From Paenibacillus riograndensis SBR5 (GTDB lineage Bacteria > Bacillota > Bacilli > Paenibacillales > Paenibacillaceae): DNA of 64,000 bases. Both the position numbers and the translations under genes were made by a program. The stretch is from positions 5,563,187 to 5,627,186 of the forward strand of contig NZ_LN831776.1 in assembly GCF_000981585.1 (NCBI RefSeq). The letters are read 5' to 3'. Shown one piece after another: positions 45,153 to 53,113 of this stretch; positions within the stretch are counted from its first letter, which is position 1; each line of letters starts with the position of its first letter. The notes under the pieces were generated by a model that was not told the DNA's origin, ran no database searches, and saw nothing but the letters and a program-made list of their open reading frames with translations.

Positions 45153-45274
45153 ACCTCTTCTCCTTTATTTGAAATGAATCCGGGTACTCCGGGTACTCCA
45201 AGTGCTCTCAATAATTCAGTAGAATCATTTATATAGAGTGAACTAAAGATATTTACATTAGGGACTTCGTCAGG

Positions 45275-45404
45275 ACTACGGAGAATGTTTGGACTTCCGG
45301 CCGCTGCCCATCTGCAGATTTCTTGATTATTACCGCTCTTCGCGGTGGAAATCCGCAGACAAAGGCGGACGCATTCGCTCCTACAGTTCCAAACTTCCCC
45401 TCCA
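45275..45404 (-). repeat. Dispersed structured repeat, full copy 2
   Basis: Outer arms GGAGAATGTTTGGA and TCCAAACTTCCCC; inner stem TCTGCAGATTTC (45311-45322) with GAAATCCGCAGA (45348-45359); apical stem ACCGC/GCGGT. The middle sequence differs strongly from copy 1 at 5878 but the pairing is kept. Its two mismatches are A-C on the plus strand and therefore G-U on a minus-strand RNA. It lies 122 bases upstream of padR. Confidence 0.8.
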
Positions 45405-45554
45405 TCCCTTTTCCCTTTTGTTCGTTTTTCAAGTTCGCTCTATATAGCCATGAACTACTTAGTTCAACTGTATAGTTAAACTATATACAATTTGACTGTA
45501 TATTTCAACTGTATATTTACCCTTACTGTAGAAAAACGGATGTATTCGCCACAC

Positions 45555-45752
45555 AGCCCAGTTTTGTTGAATTCAAAGGTACTTATACCTCTCATTTTGT
45601 CCAGCAGCTCGCTTTTCCCGATTTCAAAGGTACTTTTACCTCTCATTTCATCCAACAGCCCACTTTTCCCGATTTTAAAGGTACTTTTACCTCTCATTTC
45701 ATCCAACAGCCCACTTTTCCCGATTTCAAAGGTATTTATACCTCTCATTTCA
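45555..45752. repeat. 51-bp minisatellite, about four units
   Basis: The box AGGTACTTTTACCT (palindromic ends AGGTA/TACCT) recurs with its first GG at 45578, 45629, 45680 and 45731, exactly 51 bases apart. It is separated by related text (CATCCAACAGCCCACTTTTC). Because 51 is a multiple of three, a 90-codon open frame runs through on the minus strand, but it has no ribosome binding site. The rest of the 768-base gap holds the repeat at 45275 and the terminator at 45844. Confidence 0.85.
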
Positions 45753-45843
45753 CTTTACGCGATCATTGAGACTGCACACGTCGTAAACTCCACTTCTCGA
45801 AGCATGCCTAACGTTGAGATGGCTTTAACCCCCTAATCAGCAC

Positions 45844-45877
45844 AAAAAAGCAGCTATCCCCTCAAAAGGATAGCTGC
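45844..45877 (-). terminator. Terminator of the GH2 operon
   Basis: GCAGCTATCC and GGATAGCTGC form a perfect 10-bp stem with an eight-base loop; on the minus strand TTTTTT follows. It lies 44 bases past the GH2 stop. Confidence 0.9.
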
Positions 45878-45920
45878 CTAGCCGGCAACCATACATCTTG
45901 CATATGGAGCAATAACCGGT

Positions 45921-48900
45921 TTAATTCTCCAGACCTGCTGATGGCAGGAACTGAAACCACCTGAGGTCGAACCGGCTGCCTGGCAGGAACAAGAACGTTA
46001 CGGTCTGTTTCCCGCTTACCGGCTCCAGGACAAATTCGCGTTCCGTGTAGCTGCTGCTGCCGGCAAACTCTACAAGCTGCTTGGATTCGCCGCCGGGACC
46101 GCTGAACAGCAGGTGAAGCGTGTTGTTCTCCAGCGGAGAACGTCCGCAGATGACGATCCGCGGGCTGCCCTCTTCCCCGAAGTCCATCCCCTCAAAAATA
46201 AGCGAGACATTGTTGCCGATGCCTTCAATTGCTGCCTCCGTCACGGTGTAGGCATCTCCATAAATCCGGCTGTTCTCAAGTGCGCTCAAGCGCTCATAAG
46301 CCTTGCGCTTTTGGATAAATTGAAAGCCCTTCAGATGGATCTTCCGCCGCAGGACAAAGGACAGGGACGTAACGCCTGTCAGACGTCTGGGCAGCTTATA
46401 GGTTTCTTCCTGATAGACATTCCACCTGGAAGGCTTCTGATAGCTTACTGTGATCAGCAAGTTGGCTCCGGCCTCGCCCGCAATGCCTTCCCAAATTTCA
46501 ACCGGGAACTCCTCATCGTCCAGAGAGAAGATCGGAAGGATGATCTCATCCGCTCCATAGCCGCCAAAATCAATCCGCTCGAAACAAATCCGGCTCTCCC
46601 CTTCCCGCGCGGTAGCTACTCCCCGTTCATTTCCGTTGGTCAGGTTCGTGCTGGCACCGCTGTGATAGCCGGAGGATACAAATTCATACGGGTCCAGATA
46701 TGCCTGCCCCAGCCCGGTAAGCTTGAACTCCATATGGGAATACAGCCTGATCCCATCAGCGCCGTTCGCGGTCCCGCAGCGGACGTACACTTCGCCATCC
46801 CCCAAGCCGGTAATGACGGCTTCGCGGCCTTTTACTTCAATAGAAGCGATATTGGCACCGATCCCCGCAGCGGTGGTAATCCGCCACTCTACAGCCTGGT
46901 ATGCGGCATTCTCCGGATGCAGCTTTACGCAGACCGGGAGCGAAGAACGCTCCGGCGTCAGGATATTGCCCCCGGGGCAGATGATTTCCAGCTTGCGCAC
47001 AGGAATTTCCCCAGCCTTCCTGCTCTGTTCCTCCCCGGATTGTCCTTCCAATGAACAGTCGGCATACAGGAACAGCTCATCTTCATTCTTTGCATCCGGC
47101 GCCGGAGCAGCCGCCTGCAGGATAAGCTCGGCGGAAGCAACCTCCGGTGAAGATGCGCGCAGGGTGATGGTGCCAGGCTCCAGCGTGCCGGCAATAACCG
47201 CAAGCAGTTTGCCGCTGAACAACCGGCGGCTCACGCCTTTGTAAGGATCATAGTCGGTGCTGTCCCCGTTATCCAGTCCGATCAACCGTCCAGGCCCTTC
47301 TACGCTCAAGTGAATCCGGTTGTTGGCATTTTCTACAGGAAGTCCCTGCCTGTCCGCTGCGGTAACCGTTACGAAGATCAGGTCCTGGCCGTCCGCCGCC
47401 AGTACGTGCTTGTCCGGCGTGAGAACCAGGGAAGCCGCATCACCGAATGACGATCTCTGCGCCGAAGCAATCACGTTCCCCTGTTCATCATAGGCAACGG
47501 CACGAAGCACACCCTCCGTATACGGCAGCTGCCACTCGCCCAGCAGCTTGCCGCCGTGGGCATGGTCAATGTCATAGATACCCTGGGATATGTCATTGAA
47601 GAACAGCTCGATCCGCGGGGCATTGGAGCATACCCGCACATCAATGAGCTGCCCCTCCGAGAAATCCCAGTACGGGAAGATATGGATCATCGGACGGGTT
47701 CTGTAATCGGTCCATTCCGCCTGGTAGATGTAATAAGCATCCTTCGGAAAACCTGCCGTGTCCAATTGTCCGAAGTAAGAATTCTTGGTGTGGTACGGTG
47801 TCGGTTCGCCAATATAGTCGAACCCTGTCCACAAAAACTGCCCCAGGGAATATGCCGCATCCCGGTCAGACGTGATGCAGGCCTCCGTGCTTGGGGCGCC
47901 CCAACTGGTGGAGCTGTTGCCCAGAGACGAGCACTGCTGGTCATCGTCGGCCAATACCGGCTGGGCCAGCGGAAAGTGATAGACCCCCCGGCTTTGCACG
48001 GTAGAACAGGTTTCACTGCCGTAGATGATCCAGTCCGGATGTTCCTCATGCTGTCTGTCATAATATTTCTCGCCGTAATTGTATCCCGCCACCTTGACGA
48101 TATCGGCACATTTCTGCGCATTTTCCCATGGCATATAATTAGAGCCGATGGTAACAAAAGCATTGACCCGGGGATCATGGGCCAGCACTTCATCCCGCAG
48201 CATCCGCGTCAGCTCCTGCCCGCGGGCACCGGCATGGGTATCGTAAATCTCGTTGCCGATGCTCCACATGATCAGGCTGGGGTGGTTGCGGTCACGACGC
48301 ACCCAGCTGGCCACATCCTTTGTCCACCACTCCGGGAAAAACCGTGCGTAGTCATAAGCGGTCTTGCTGCGCTCCCACATGTCGAAGGCTTCCGAGACGA
48401 TCAGCACACCCATCTCATCCGCCAGCTCCATCAGCTCAACGGCCGGCATATTATGCGCTGTGCGGATAGCGTTAACCCCCATCTCCTGCAGCAGAACGAA
48501 CTGCCGCCGCAGCGCAGCTTTGTTGACGGCTGCCCCCAGGCAGCCCAGATCATGATGCTGGCACACGCCATAGAGTTTGACGTGGCGCCCATTCAAAAAG
48601 AAGCCCTTCTGGCTGTCCAAGGCCACAGTGCGGAATCCGAAGGTCTGCTCTTCCACTTCGGTTGTCTCGTCCTGGTCCCACAGCTCAGTACGGAGGGTGT
48701 AGAGATGGGGACTGGCAATATCCCAGAGCTGGGGCCGTTCTACGGTCAAGCGGCTGTGGGTATGTACAGGCTGATGTCCGGCCTCCGCATGAACTACGGA
48801 TTCCTCCTGCCGGATCACTGTTCCGCGCGCATCCAGAATGGTGTGCCGCAGCTTCAGCCCGGAGGGTTCCCGGCCTTCCTCCACCCGCAGCTCACAATCC

Positions 48901-49409
48901 ACATCCACCGTCCAGCACCCGCCCCCGGCAGGCCGGGCCGAAATATAAATGCCATCCGGTGCAATATGTGTCTTCTGAGTGGTCTTAAGCCACACCGGAC
49001 GGTAAATTCCGGCCCCCGAATACCAGCGGGAATTGGGAGCTTCATGGATGACCCTCATATAAATCATATTGTCTCCCACGGTCAGATAGGGGGTAATATC
49101 GAATTCAAAGGTGGAGTATCCATACTTCCATTCACCAGCTACATGTCCGTTAACGTATAGAGTAGAGTTCATATATACGCCTTCAAAACGCAGGGACATT
49201 AACTGGTTGGCAGGCACTTCATCCAAGCTGAGAACGGTCCGGTACCAGCCCTCTCCGTTTTCATAGAGCGCATGAGTGTTGTAGATCAGCCAATCATGAG
49301 GCAGCGATACCGGCATCCATTCCGTGTCCGCCGCCACGTTTGCCAGCTTTGAACCCAGCGGCTGCTTGCTGAAGTCCCAGCCTCCGTTCAGTTTTCTTTT
49401 GATACTCAT
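45921..49409 (-). CDS. GH2 family beta-galactosidase-like enzyme
   Basis: A 1162-residue GH2 enzyme. The jelly-roll and Ig-like domains (residues 1 to about 290) precede a TIM barrel with acid/base Glu387 in SIGNEIYD and nucleophile Glu466 in YGSETCST. A DUF4982-like Ig domain (about 590-660), further beta domains and a long C-terminal beta-rich extension of unknown role follow. No signal peptide is present, so it is cytosolic. It is the last gene of an operon with a binding protein and two permeases, so it should hydrolyse what they import. Beta-galactosidase is the likeliest activity, but other GH2 specificities are possible. Confidence 0.88.
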   Translation of the reverse strand: MSIKRKLNGGWDFSKQPLGSKLANVAADTEWMPVSLPHDWLIYNTHALYENGEGWYRTVLSLDEVPANQLMSLRFEGVYMNSTLYVNGHVAGEWKYGYSTFEFDITPYLTVGDNMIYMRVIHEAPNSRWYSGAGIYRPVWLKTTQKTHIAPDGIYISARPAGGGCWTVDVDCELRVEEGREPSGLKLRHTILDARGTVIRQEESVVHAEAGHQPVHTHSRLTVERPQLWDIASPHLYTLRTELWDQDETTEVEEQTFGFRTVALDSQKGFFLNGRHVKLYGVCQHHDLGCLGAAVNKAALRRQFVLLQEMGVNAIRTAHNMPAVELMELADEMGVLIVSEAFDMWERSKTAYDYARFFPEWWTKDVASWVRRDRNHPSLIMWSIGNEIYDTHAGARGQELTRMLRDEVLAHDPRVNAFVTIGSNYMPWENAQKCADIVKVAGYNYGEKYYDRQHEEHPDWIIYGSETCSTVQSRGVYHFPLAQPVLADDDQQCSSLGNSSTSWGAPSTEACITSDRDAAYSLGQFLWTGFDYIGEPTPYHTKNSYFGQLDTAGFPKDAYYIYQAEWTDYRTRPMIHIFPYWDFSEGQLIDVRVCSNAPRIELFFNDISQGIYDIDHAHGGKLLGEWQLPYTEGVLRAVAYDEQGNVIASAQRSSFGDAASLVLTPDKHVLAADGQDLIFVTVTAADRQGLPVENANNRIHLSVEGPGRLIGLDNGDSTDYDPYKGVSRRLFSGKLLAVIAGTLEPGTITLRASSPEVASAELILQAAAPAPDAKNEDELFLYADCSLEGQSGEEQSRKAGEIPVRKLEIICPGGNILTPERSSLPVCVKLHPENAAYQAVEWRITTAAGIGANIASIEVKGREAVITGLGDGEVYVRCGTANGADGIRLYSHMEFKLTGLGQAYLDPYEFVSSGYHSGASTNLTNGNERGVATAREGESRICFERIDFGGYGADEIILPIFSLDDEEFPVEIWEGIAGEAGANLLITVSYQKPSRWNVYQEETYKLPRRLTGVTSLSFVLRRKIHLKGFQFIQKRKAYERLSALENSRIYGDAYTVTEAAIEGIGNNVSLIFEGMDFGEEGSPRIVICGRSPLENNTLHLLFSGPGGESKQLVEFAGSSSYTEREFVLEPVSGKQTVTFLFLPGSRFDLRWFQFLPSAGLEN

Positions 49410-49444
49410 GGATAAGGGTCCTCCCGTGTGTGTTATGAAATCGA

Positions 49445-50323
49445 TCAGCCCTTCAATGCTCCTACCATAACGCCCTTCACAAAATATTTCTGCAAAAACG
49501 GATACAGCAGCAGAATCGGTGCCGTCGTCACGATAATGGCCGCATATTTCAGGGTTTCGGCTACATCGCGGCTCTGGATAAGCGTCGTAGTGCCCAGCAT
49601 GCTGGCATTGTCATTCTCAAGAATAATGTTGCGGACCACGAGCTGGATCGGAAACAGATCCTGATCCCGCAGAAAAATCATCGCATTGAACCAGCTGTTC
49701 CAGTGGCCCACGCCATAATAGAGAATCAGTACGGCGACAACCGGCATGGACAGCGGCAGGAAGATGCGGAACAGAATCGTGAAATGGCCGGCGCCGTCCA
49801 GGAAGGCGGACTCCTCCAGCTCCTTGGGGATCGCCATAAAATAGGTGCGCATAATGATCAGATTAAAGGTGCTGACCGCCGTAGGCAGAATCAGTGCCCA
49901 TAAGGAGTCCAGCAAACCGTAGGATTTGACGATCAGATAGAATGGAACCAGTCCTCCCTGGAAGAACATCGTAAACACGATGAAGAACATGATCGGCTTT
50001 TGCAGCAGAACCCCGTCTCTGGACAGAAAGTAGGCCCCGAGCGAGGTCAGCGTCATATTGATCCCCAGCCCGACCACCAGAATAAAAAACGTATTCTTGA
50101 AGCCCGAGAGGATCACGGGATTGTTAAGCACCGCCTTGTATCCCTCCAGGGAGAAGCCCTGCGGCCAGAGCAGAATGCCATCGAACGAAATCAGCCGGTT
50201 CCCTTCGCTAAGGGAGGAGAACAGAATATACAGCATGGGATACAACGTCAGGATAATCATCAGCACCATTACAATTACATTGCATATATCAAAAATACGT
50301 TCACCGAGTGACGTTTTAATCAT
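49445..50323 (-). CDS. Carbohydrate ABC permease, LplC/YtcP type
   Basis: A 292-residue permease with the EAA loop EESAFLDGAGHFTILF and C-terminus VMVGALKG. The frame is open to 50383 inside the upstream gene; GGGGGGAC before the ATG at 50323 fixes the start 13 bases after the partner permease. Confidence 0.92.
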   Translation of the reverse strand: MIKTSLGERIFDICNVIVMVLMIILTLYPMLYILFSSLSEGNRLISFDGILLWPQGFSLEGYKAVLNNPVILSGFKNTFFILVVGLGINMTLTSLGAYFLSRDGVLLQKPIMFFIVFTMFFQGGLVPFYLIVKSYGLLDSLWALILPTAVSTFNLIIMRTYFMAIPKELEESAFLDGAGHFTILFRIFLPLSMPVVAVLILYYGVGHWNSWFNAMIFLRDQDLFPIQLVVRNIILENDNASMLGTTTLIQSRDVAETLKYAAIIVTTAPILLLYPFLQKYFVKGVMVGALKG

Positions 50324-50336
50324 CGTTGTCCCCCCC

Positions 50337-51245
50337 TTACCAAAGACTGTTTTTAGTAGCGCGTTTACTGAAGGAATTGGCAAGCAGCAGCAGAGTAAAG
50401 TTGATGACGGAGTTGAACAGCCCTACCGCCGCACTGTAGCTGTAGCTGAATTCCAATATCCCTTTCCGGTAGACAAAGGTTGAGATGACATCCGCTGTCT
50501 CATAGATGCTGGCGCTGTACAGGAGAATGATCTTCTCGAAGCCGACATTCATAATGTTCCCGATGGCCAGAATCAGCATAATCATTACGGTTGGCAGAAT
50601 GCCCGGCAGTGTCACATGGCGGATCTGCTGCAGCTTCGTTGCCCCGTCTATCTTGGCGGCCTCATACTGCTGCTGGTCAATCCCGGTGATGGCCGCCAGA
50701 TAGATAATGGTGCCCCATCCGATCTGCTGCCAAATTTCACTGACGATATAAATGGGGCGGAAGGACTCCGGCTGCTGCATAAAGGAGATCCGGGCACCGC
50801 CAAAGAAGGCAATGACATCGTTAATCAATCCATCGGATAAGGTAAAATAACGTATGATTCCCGCCACAACCACCAGCGTAATAAAATGCGGCATGTACGT
50901 AATCGTCTGAGTAATCCGCCGGAAGATTGGACTCTTCAATTCGTTCAGCAGCAGCGCCAGAATAATCGGTGCGGGGAAGCCGAACAGCAGGTTGAAAAAA
51001 CTCAGCAAAATTGTATTTTTGATGACGCGAAAAAAATAAATGCTGGAGAAAAACTCCTCAAAATGCTTGAATCCCACCCAATCACTGCTCAGGATGCCTT
51101 GGGATGGAACAAACTGCTTAAACGCAATGACCGTGCCATATAAAGGTACATAATGAAATAATACATAATAAATGAGTACAGGAAGAATCATCACATACAG
51201 CCATTTATTGCGCAGTAAGTCTTTTTGCAATCTGGTTTTCAGCAT
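50337..51245 (-). CDS. Carbohydrate ABC permease, LplB type
   Basis: A 302-residue permease with the EAA loop YEAAKIDGATKLQQI and N-terminal WLYVMILPVLIYYVLFHYVP, typical of LplB. AGGAGAG lies before the ATG. A strong hairpin (51280-51317) separates it from the binding-protein gene. Confidence 0.93.
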   Translation of the reverse strand: MLKTRLQKDLLRNKWLYVMILPVLIYYVLFHYVPLYGTVIAFKQFVPSQGILSSDWVGFKHFEEFFSSIYFFRVIKNTILLSFFNLLFGFPAPIILALLLNELKSPIFRRITQTITYMPHFITLVVVAGIIRYFTLSDGLINDVIAFFGGARISFMQQPESFRPIYIVSEIWQQIGWGTIIYLAAITGIDQQQYEAAKIDGATKLQQIRHVTLPGILPTVMIMLILAIGNIMNVGFEKIILLYSASIYETADVISTFVYRKGILEFSYSYSAAVGLFNSVINFTLLLLANSFSKRATKNSLW

Positions 51246-51279
51246 ATCTTTCTCTCCTTTGCCGCGATGCTCTCAATAT

Positions 51280-51317
51280 CAAGGGCCGCCTATAAGTGCT
51301 CTATACAGCGGCCCTTG
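51280..51317 (-). promoter_or_regulatory. Intercistronic stem-loop after the binding-protein gene
   Basis: CAAGGGCCGC and GCGGCCCTTG form a perfect 10-bp stem around 18 bases, with no T-run on the minus strand. Position and type match the hairpin at 34589-34616 in the GH127 operon. Confidence 0.6.
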
Positions 51318-51329
51318 CTGTAACGGGTT

Positions 51330-52940
51330 CTAGCGTTTCATGTAACGCTCGTACGCTGCCTGCTGAATTTCCAGCGCCCGCTCAATCCCCATGTCCTTCA
51401 TCTGCTGAACATATTTATCGTAATTCTCAACTGGTTCCGTCCCCAGAATAATCTTGAGCTCGGTTTCCTTCACAAGTGCATTGATGTCGTTCATAATGCT
51501 GCTCATCTCATCGGATTCCTCGGCTGTTGGTGTAATCGGCGGAAGCAGATGGCTTTCATGATTGGTTTTTTTCCAGATATCAATAGCCTCGCTGGTTTGT
51601 GCAAATTTGGCCGGCAGATCGTTGTCCTGTTGAATCATCGGGAAATTAGTGCCGTGCGAGTATTTCAGCATCACCTGGTCGCTGCCGAGCCCTTCCGGGT
51701 TGTTCACCACAAGATCGGTGTACTTGGCTTTACCGTTTTCCATCGTGTACGTGGTGCCTTCAATTCCGAACGTATTCAGCAGGCTGCCTTCCGGGGTATA
51801 GGCATAATCCAGCCAGCGCATAGCGGCTTCAGGATTCTTGGTTGTGGCCGAAATCGCAGCGGAGCTGGTACCCGCATAGGCGTTGTCAAGCTGGCCAAAT
51901 TCAGGGGTTTGTCCCTTGGCGGCTGCAGGATAAGGGGCAGCTACAAAGCTGGCCTTTTTGTCGGTTTCCTGCATAGCTGAATTGTAGCTTTCGATATAGA
52001 ACTGCCAGCCGATGGTGGCGCCGCTTTCGTTCGAGGTCATCTTTTTATCTACAGTAGCAGCATCAATGGAAGCGAAATCCTTATCGATCAGCCCCTCTTT
52101 GTACCACTGGGCCATCGTTTTCAGATAATCCTTGTAGCCCGGCTCCAGGTATCCGTATACCACTTTTCCGTCATTCACATAGAAGTTCCCCATTACACCA
52201 AAGGCCCCGGCAAAACCTCCGGTCCGTTCACCCAGAAACATCGTTCGGAAAGTTACCGGTGCGCTGGCGTTTTTCTTCTCTTTAAAAGCGGTTAATACGG
52301 TATGCCATTCGTCAATCGTTTGCGGAACCGTCAGCTTCAGCTCGTCCAGCCAATCCTTGCGGATAATCGGCCCGCCATAGACCCGTCCCGCTTCGGAACG
52401 GATGAACGGAAAGGCATAGTAGGTTCCATCGTCCGTTTTGATCATTTTGTCGATTTCAGGATGCTCTTCAAGTGTCCTCTTCAAATTGGGGGCATACTTA
52501 TCCATCAGATCATTCAGCTTCAGGATATAACCTTGTTCTACCGCTTTATCGGGACCCCCCGGATACTGCAGCCACGTATTCAGGAAAATATCCGGCAGCT
52601 CGCCCGACGCCAGCATCAAGCTGAATTTCTGGTCCGTCATTGGCGTGCCGCCCAATTGCTTGATTTTAATTCCTGTACGTTTTTCATATTCATCATCAAT
52701 CGGCAGACGTTCCGGGGTTCCGCCCAGCTTTTCATTCATAAAGGTGAGTTCTACATTTCCAGCCATCGGATAAGAGAAATCGGCTGCGGCTGCTTCATCT
52801 GATGCAGGACTAAAAGCGCTTTCATTATTTCCGCTGCTGTTGCTTGAATTGCTTGAATTGCTGCACCCGGCTGAGAGCAGTGTAAGACCGAATAGCAGGA
52901 GAAGGGATTTGTGGATTTTTTTCTTGGTAAATGATTTCAT
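51330..52940 (-). CDS. Sugar ABC transporter solute-binding lipoprotein
   Basis: A 536-residue LplA-like binding protein. The lipobox LSAGC is followed by a striking Asn/Ser linker of SNS repeats. The mature part begins VELTFMNEKLGG. GGAGG precedes the ATG at 52940 by eleven bases; the frame is open to 53069 but the extension lacks a signal. It is the first gene of the operon with two permeases and GH2. A galactose-containing oligosaccharide is the probable ligand, by context only. Confidence 0.9.
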   Translation of the reverse strand: MKSFTKKKIHKSLLLLFGLTLLSAGCSNSSNSSNSSGNNESAFSPASDEAAAADFSYPMAGNVELTFMNEKLGGTPERLPIDDEYEKRTGIKIKQLGGTPMTDQKFSLMLASGELPDIFLNTWLQYPGGPDKAVEQGYILKLNDLMDKYAPNLKRTLEEHPEIDKMIKTDDGTYYAFPFIRSEAGRVYGGPIIRKDWLDELKLTVPQTIDEWHTVLTAFKEKKNASAPVTFRTMFLGERTGGFAGAFGVMGNFYVNDGKVVYGYLEPGYKDYLKTMAQWYKEGLIDKDFASIDAATVDKKMTSNESGATIGWQFYIESYNSAMQETDKKASFVAAPYPAAAKGQTPEFGQLDNAYAGTSSAAISATTKNPEAAMRWLDYAYTPEGSLLNTFGIEGTTYTMENGKAKYTDLVVNNPEGLGSDQVMLKYSHGTNFPMIQQDNDLPAKFAQTSEAIDIWKKTNHESHLLPPITPTAEESDEMSSIMNDINALVKETELKIILGTEPVENYDKYVQQMKDMGIERALEIQQAAYERYMKR

Positions 52941-53009
52941 CAGGATGACGACCTCCATATAGTGATATTTAACCGGCTTGATGCCTCTACAATGTAAGCT
53001 GATTCTTGT

Positions 53010-53035
53010 ATGCAAGCAATGTGCAATATGCAAAA
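53010..53035. promoter_or_regulatory. Cluster of TGCAA boxes upstream of the GH2 operon
   Basis: ATGCAAG, GTGCAAT and ATGCAAAA fall within 26 bases, 70 bases upstream of the binding-protein start. On the minus strand a TTGCTT/TACATT pair with a 17-base spacer follows. It is a candidate binding site for the AraC regulator encoded at 53114; the evidence is weak. Confidence 0.3.
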
Positions 53036-53051
53036 TCCATTGATCAAAACG

Positions 53052-53090
53052 CAAAAAGAGGATCAGCATTTTGTGCCCTATCCTCTTTTG
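53052..53090 (-). terminator. Terminator of the membrane AraC gene
   Basis: CAAAAAGAGGAT pairs with ATCCTCTTTTG around about 16 bases; the minus strand continues with T-rich sequence. It lies 24 bases past the stop at 53114. Confidence 0.75.
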
Positions 53091-53113
53091 CGGAAATGGT
53101 CTAGCCCATTCAC

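Noticed and set aside
45275..45404. Insertion sequence remnant or MITE ends
   Set aside because: The imperfect outer inverted arms could suggest this, but no target-site duplication or transposase fragment is visible and the inner stems covary. A structured repeat fits better, though a MITE origin is not excluded.
45476..45748. A 90-codon repetitive frame on the minus strand
   Set aside because: It is open only because the 51-bp repeat unit is a multiple of three. No ribosome binding site is present, and the repeat itself is the better explanation.
45555..45752. CRISPR array
   Set aside because: The units are near-identical over their full 51 bases, with no variable spacers and no cas genes nearby.
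47556..49160. A 534-codon open frame on the plus strand
   Set aside because: It is antisense to the GH2 gene, whose catalytic motifs and start are unambiguous.
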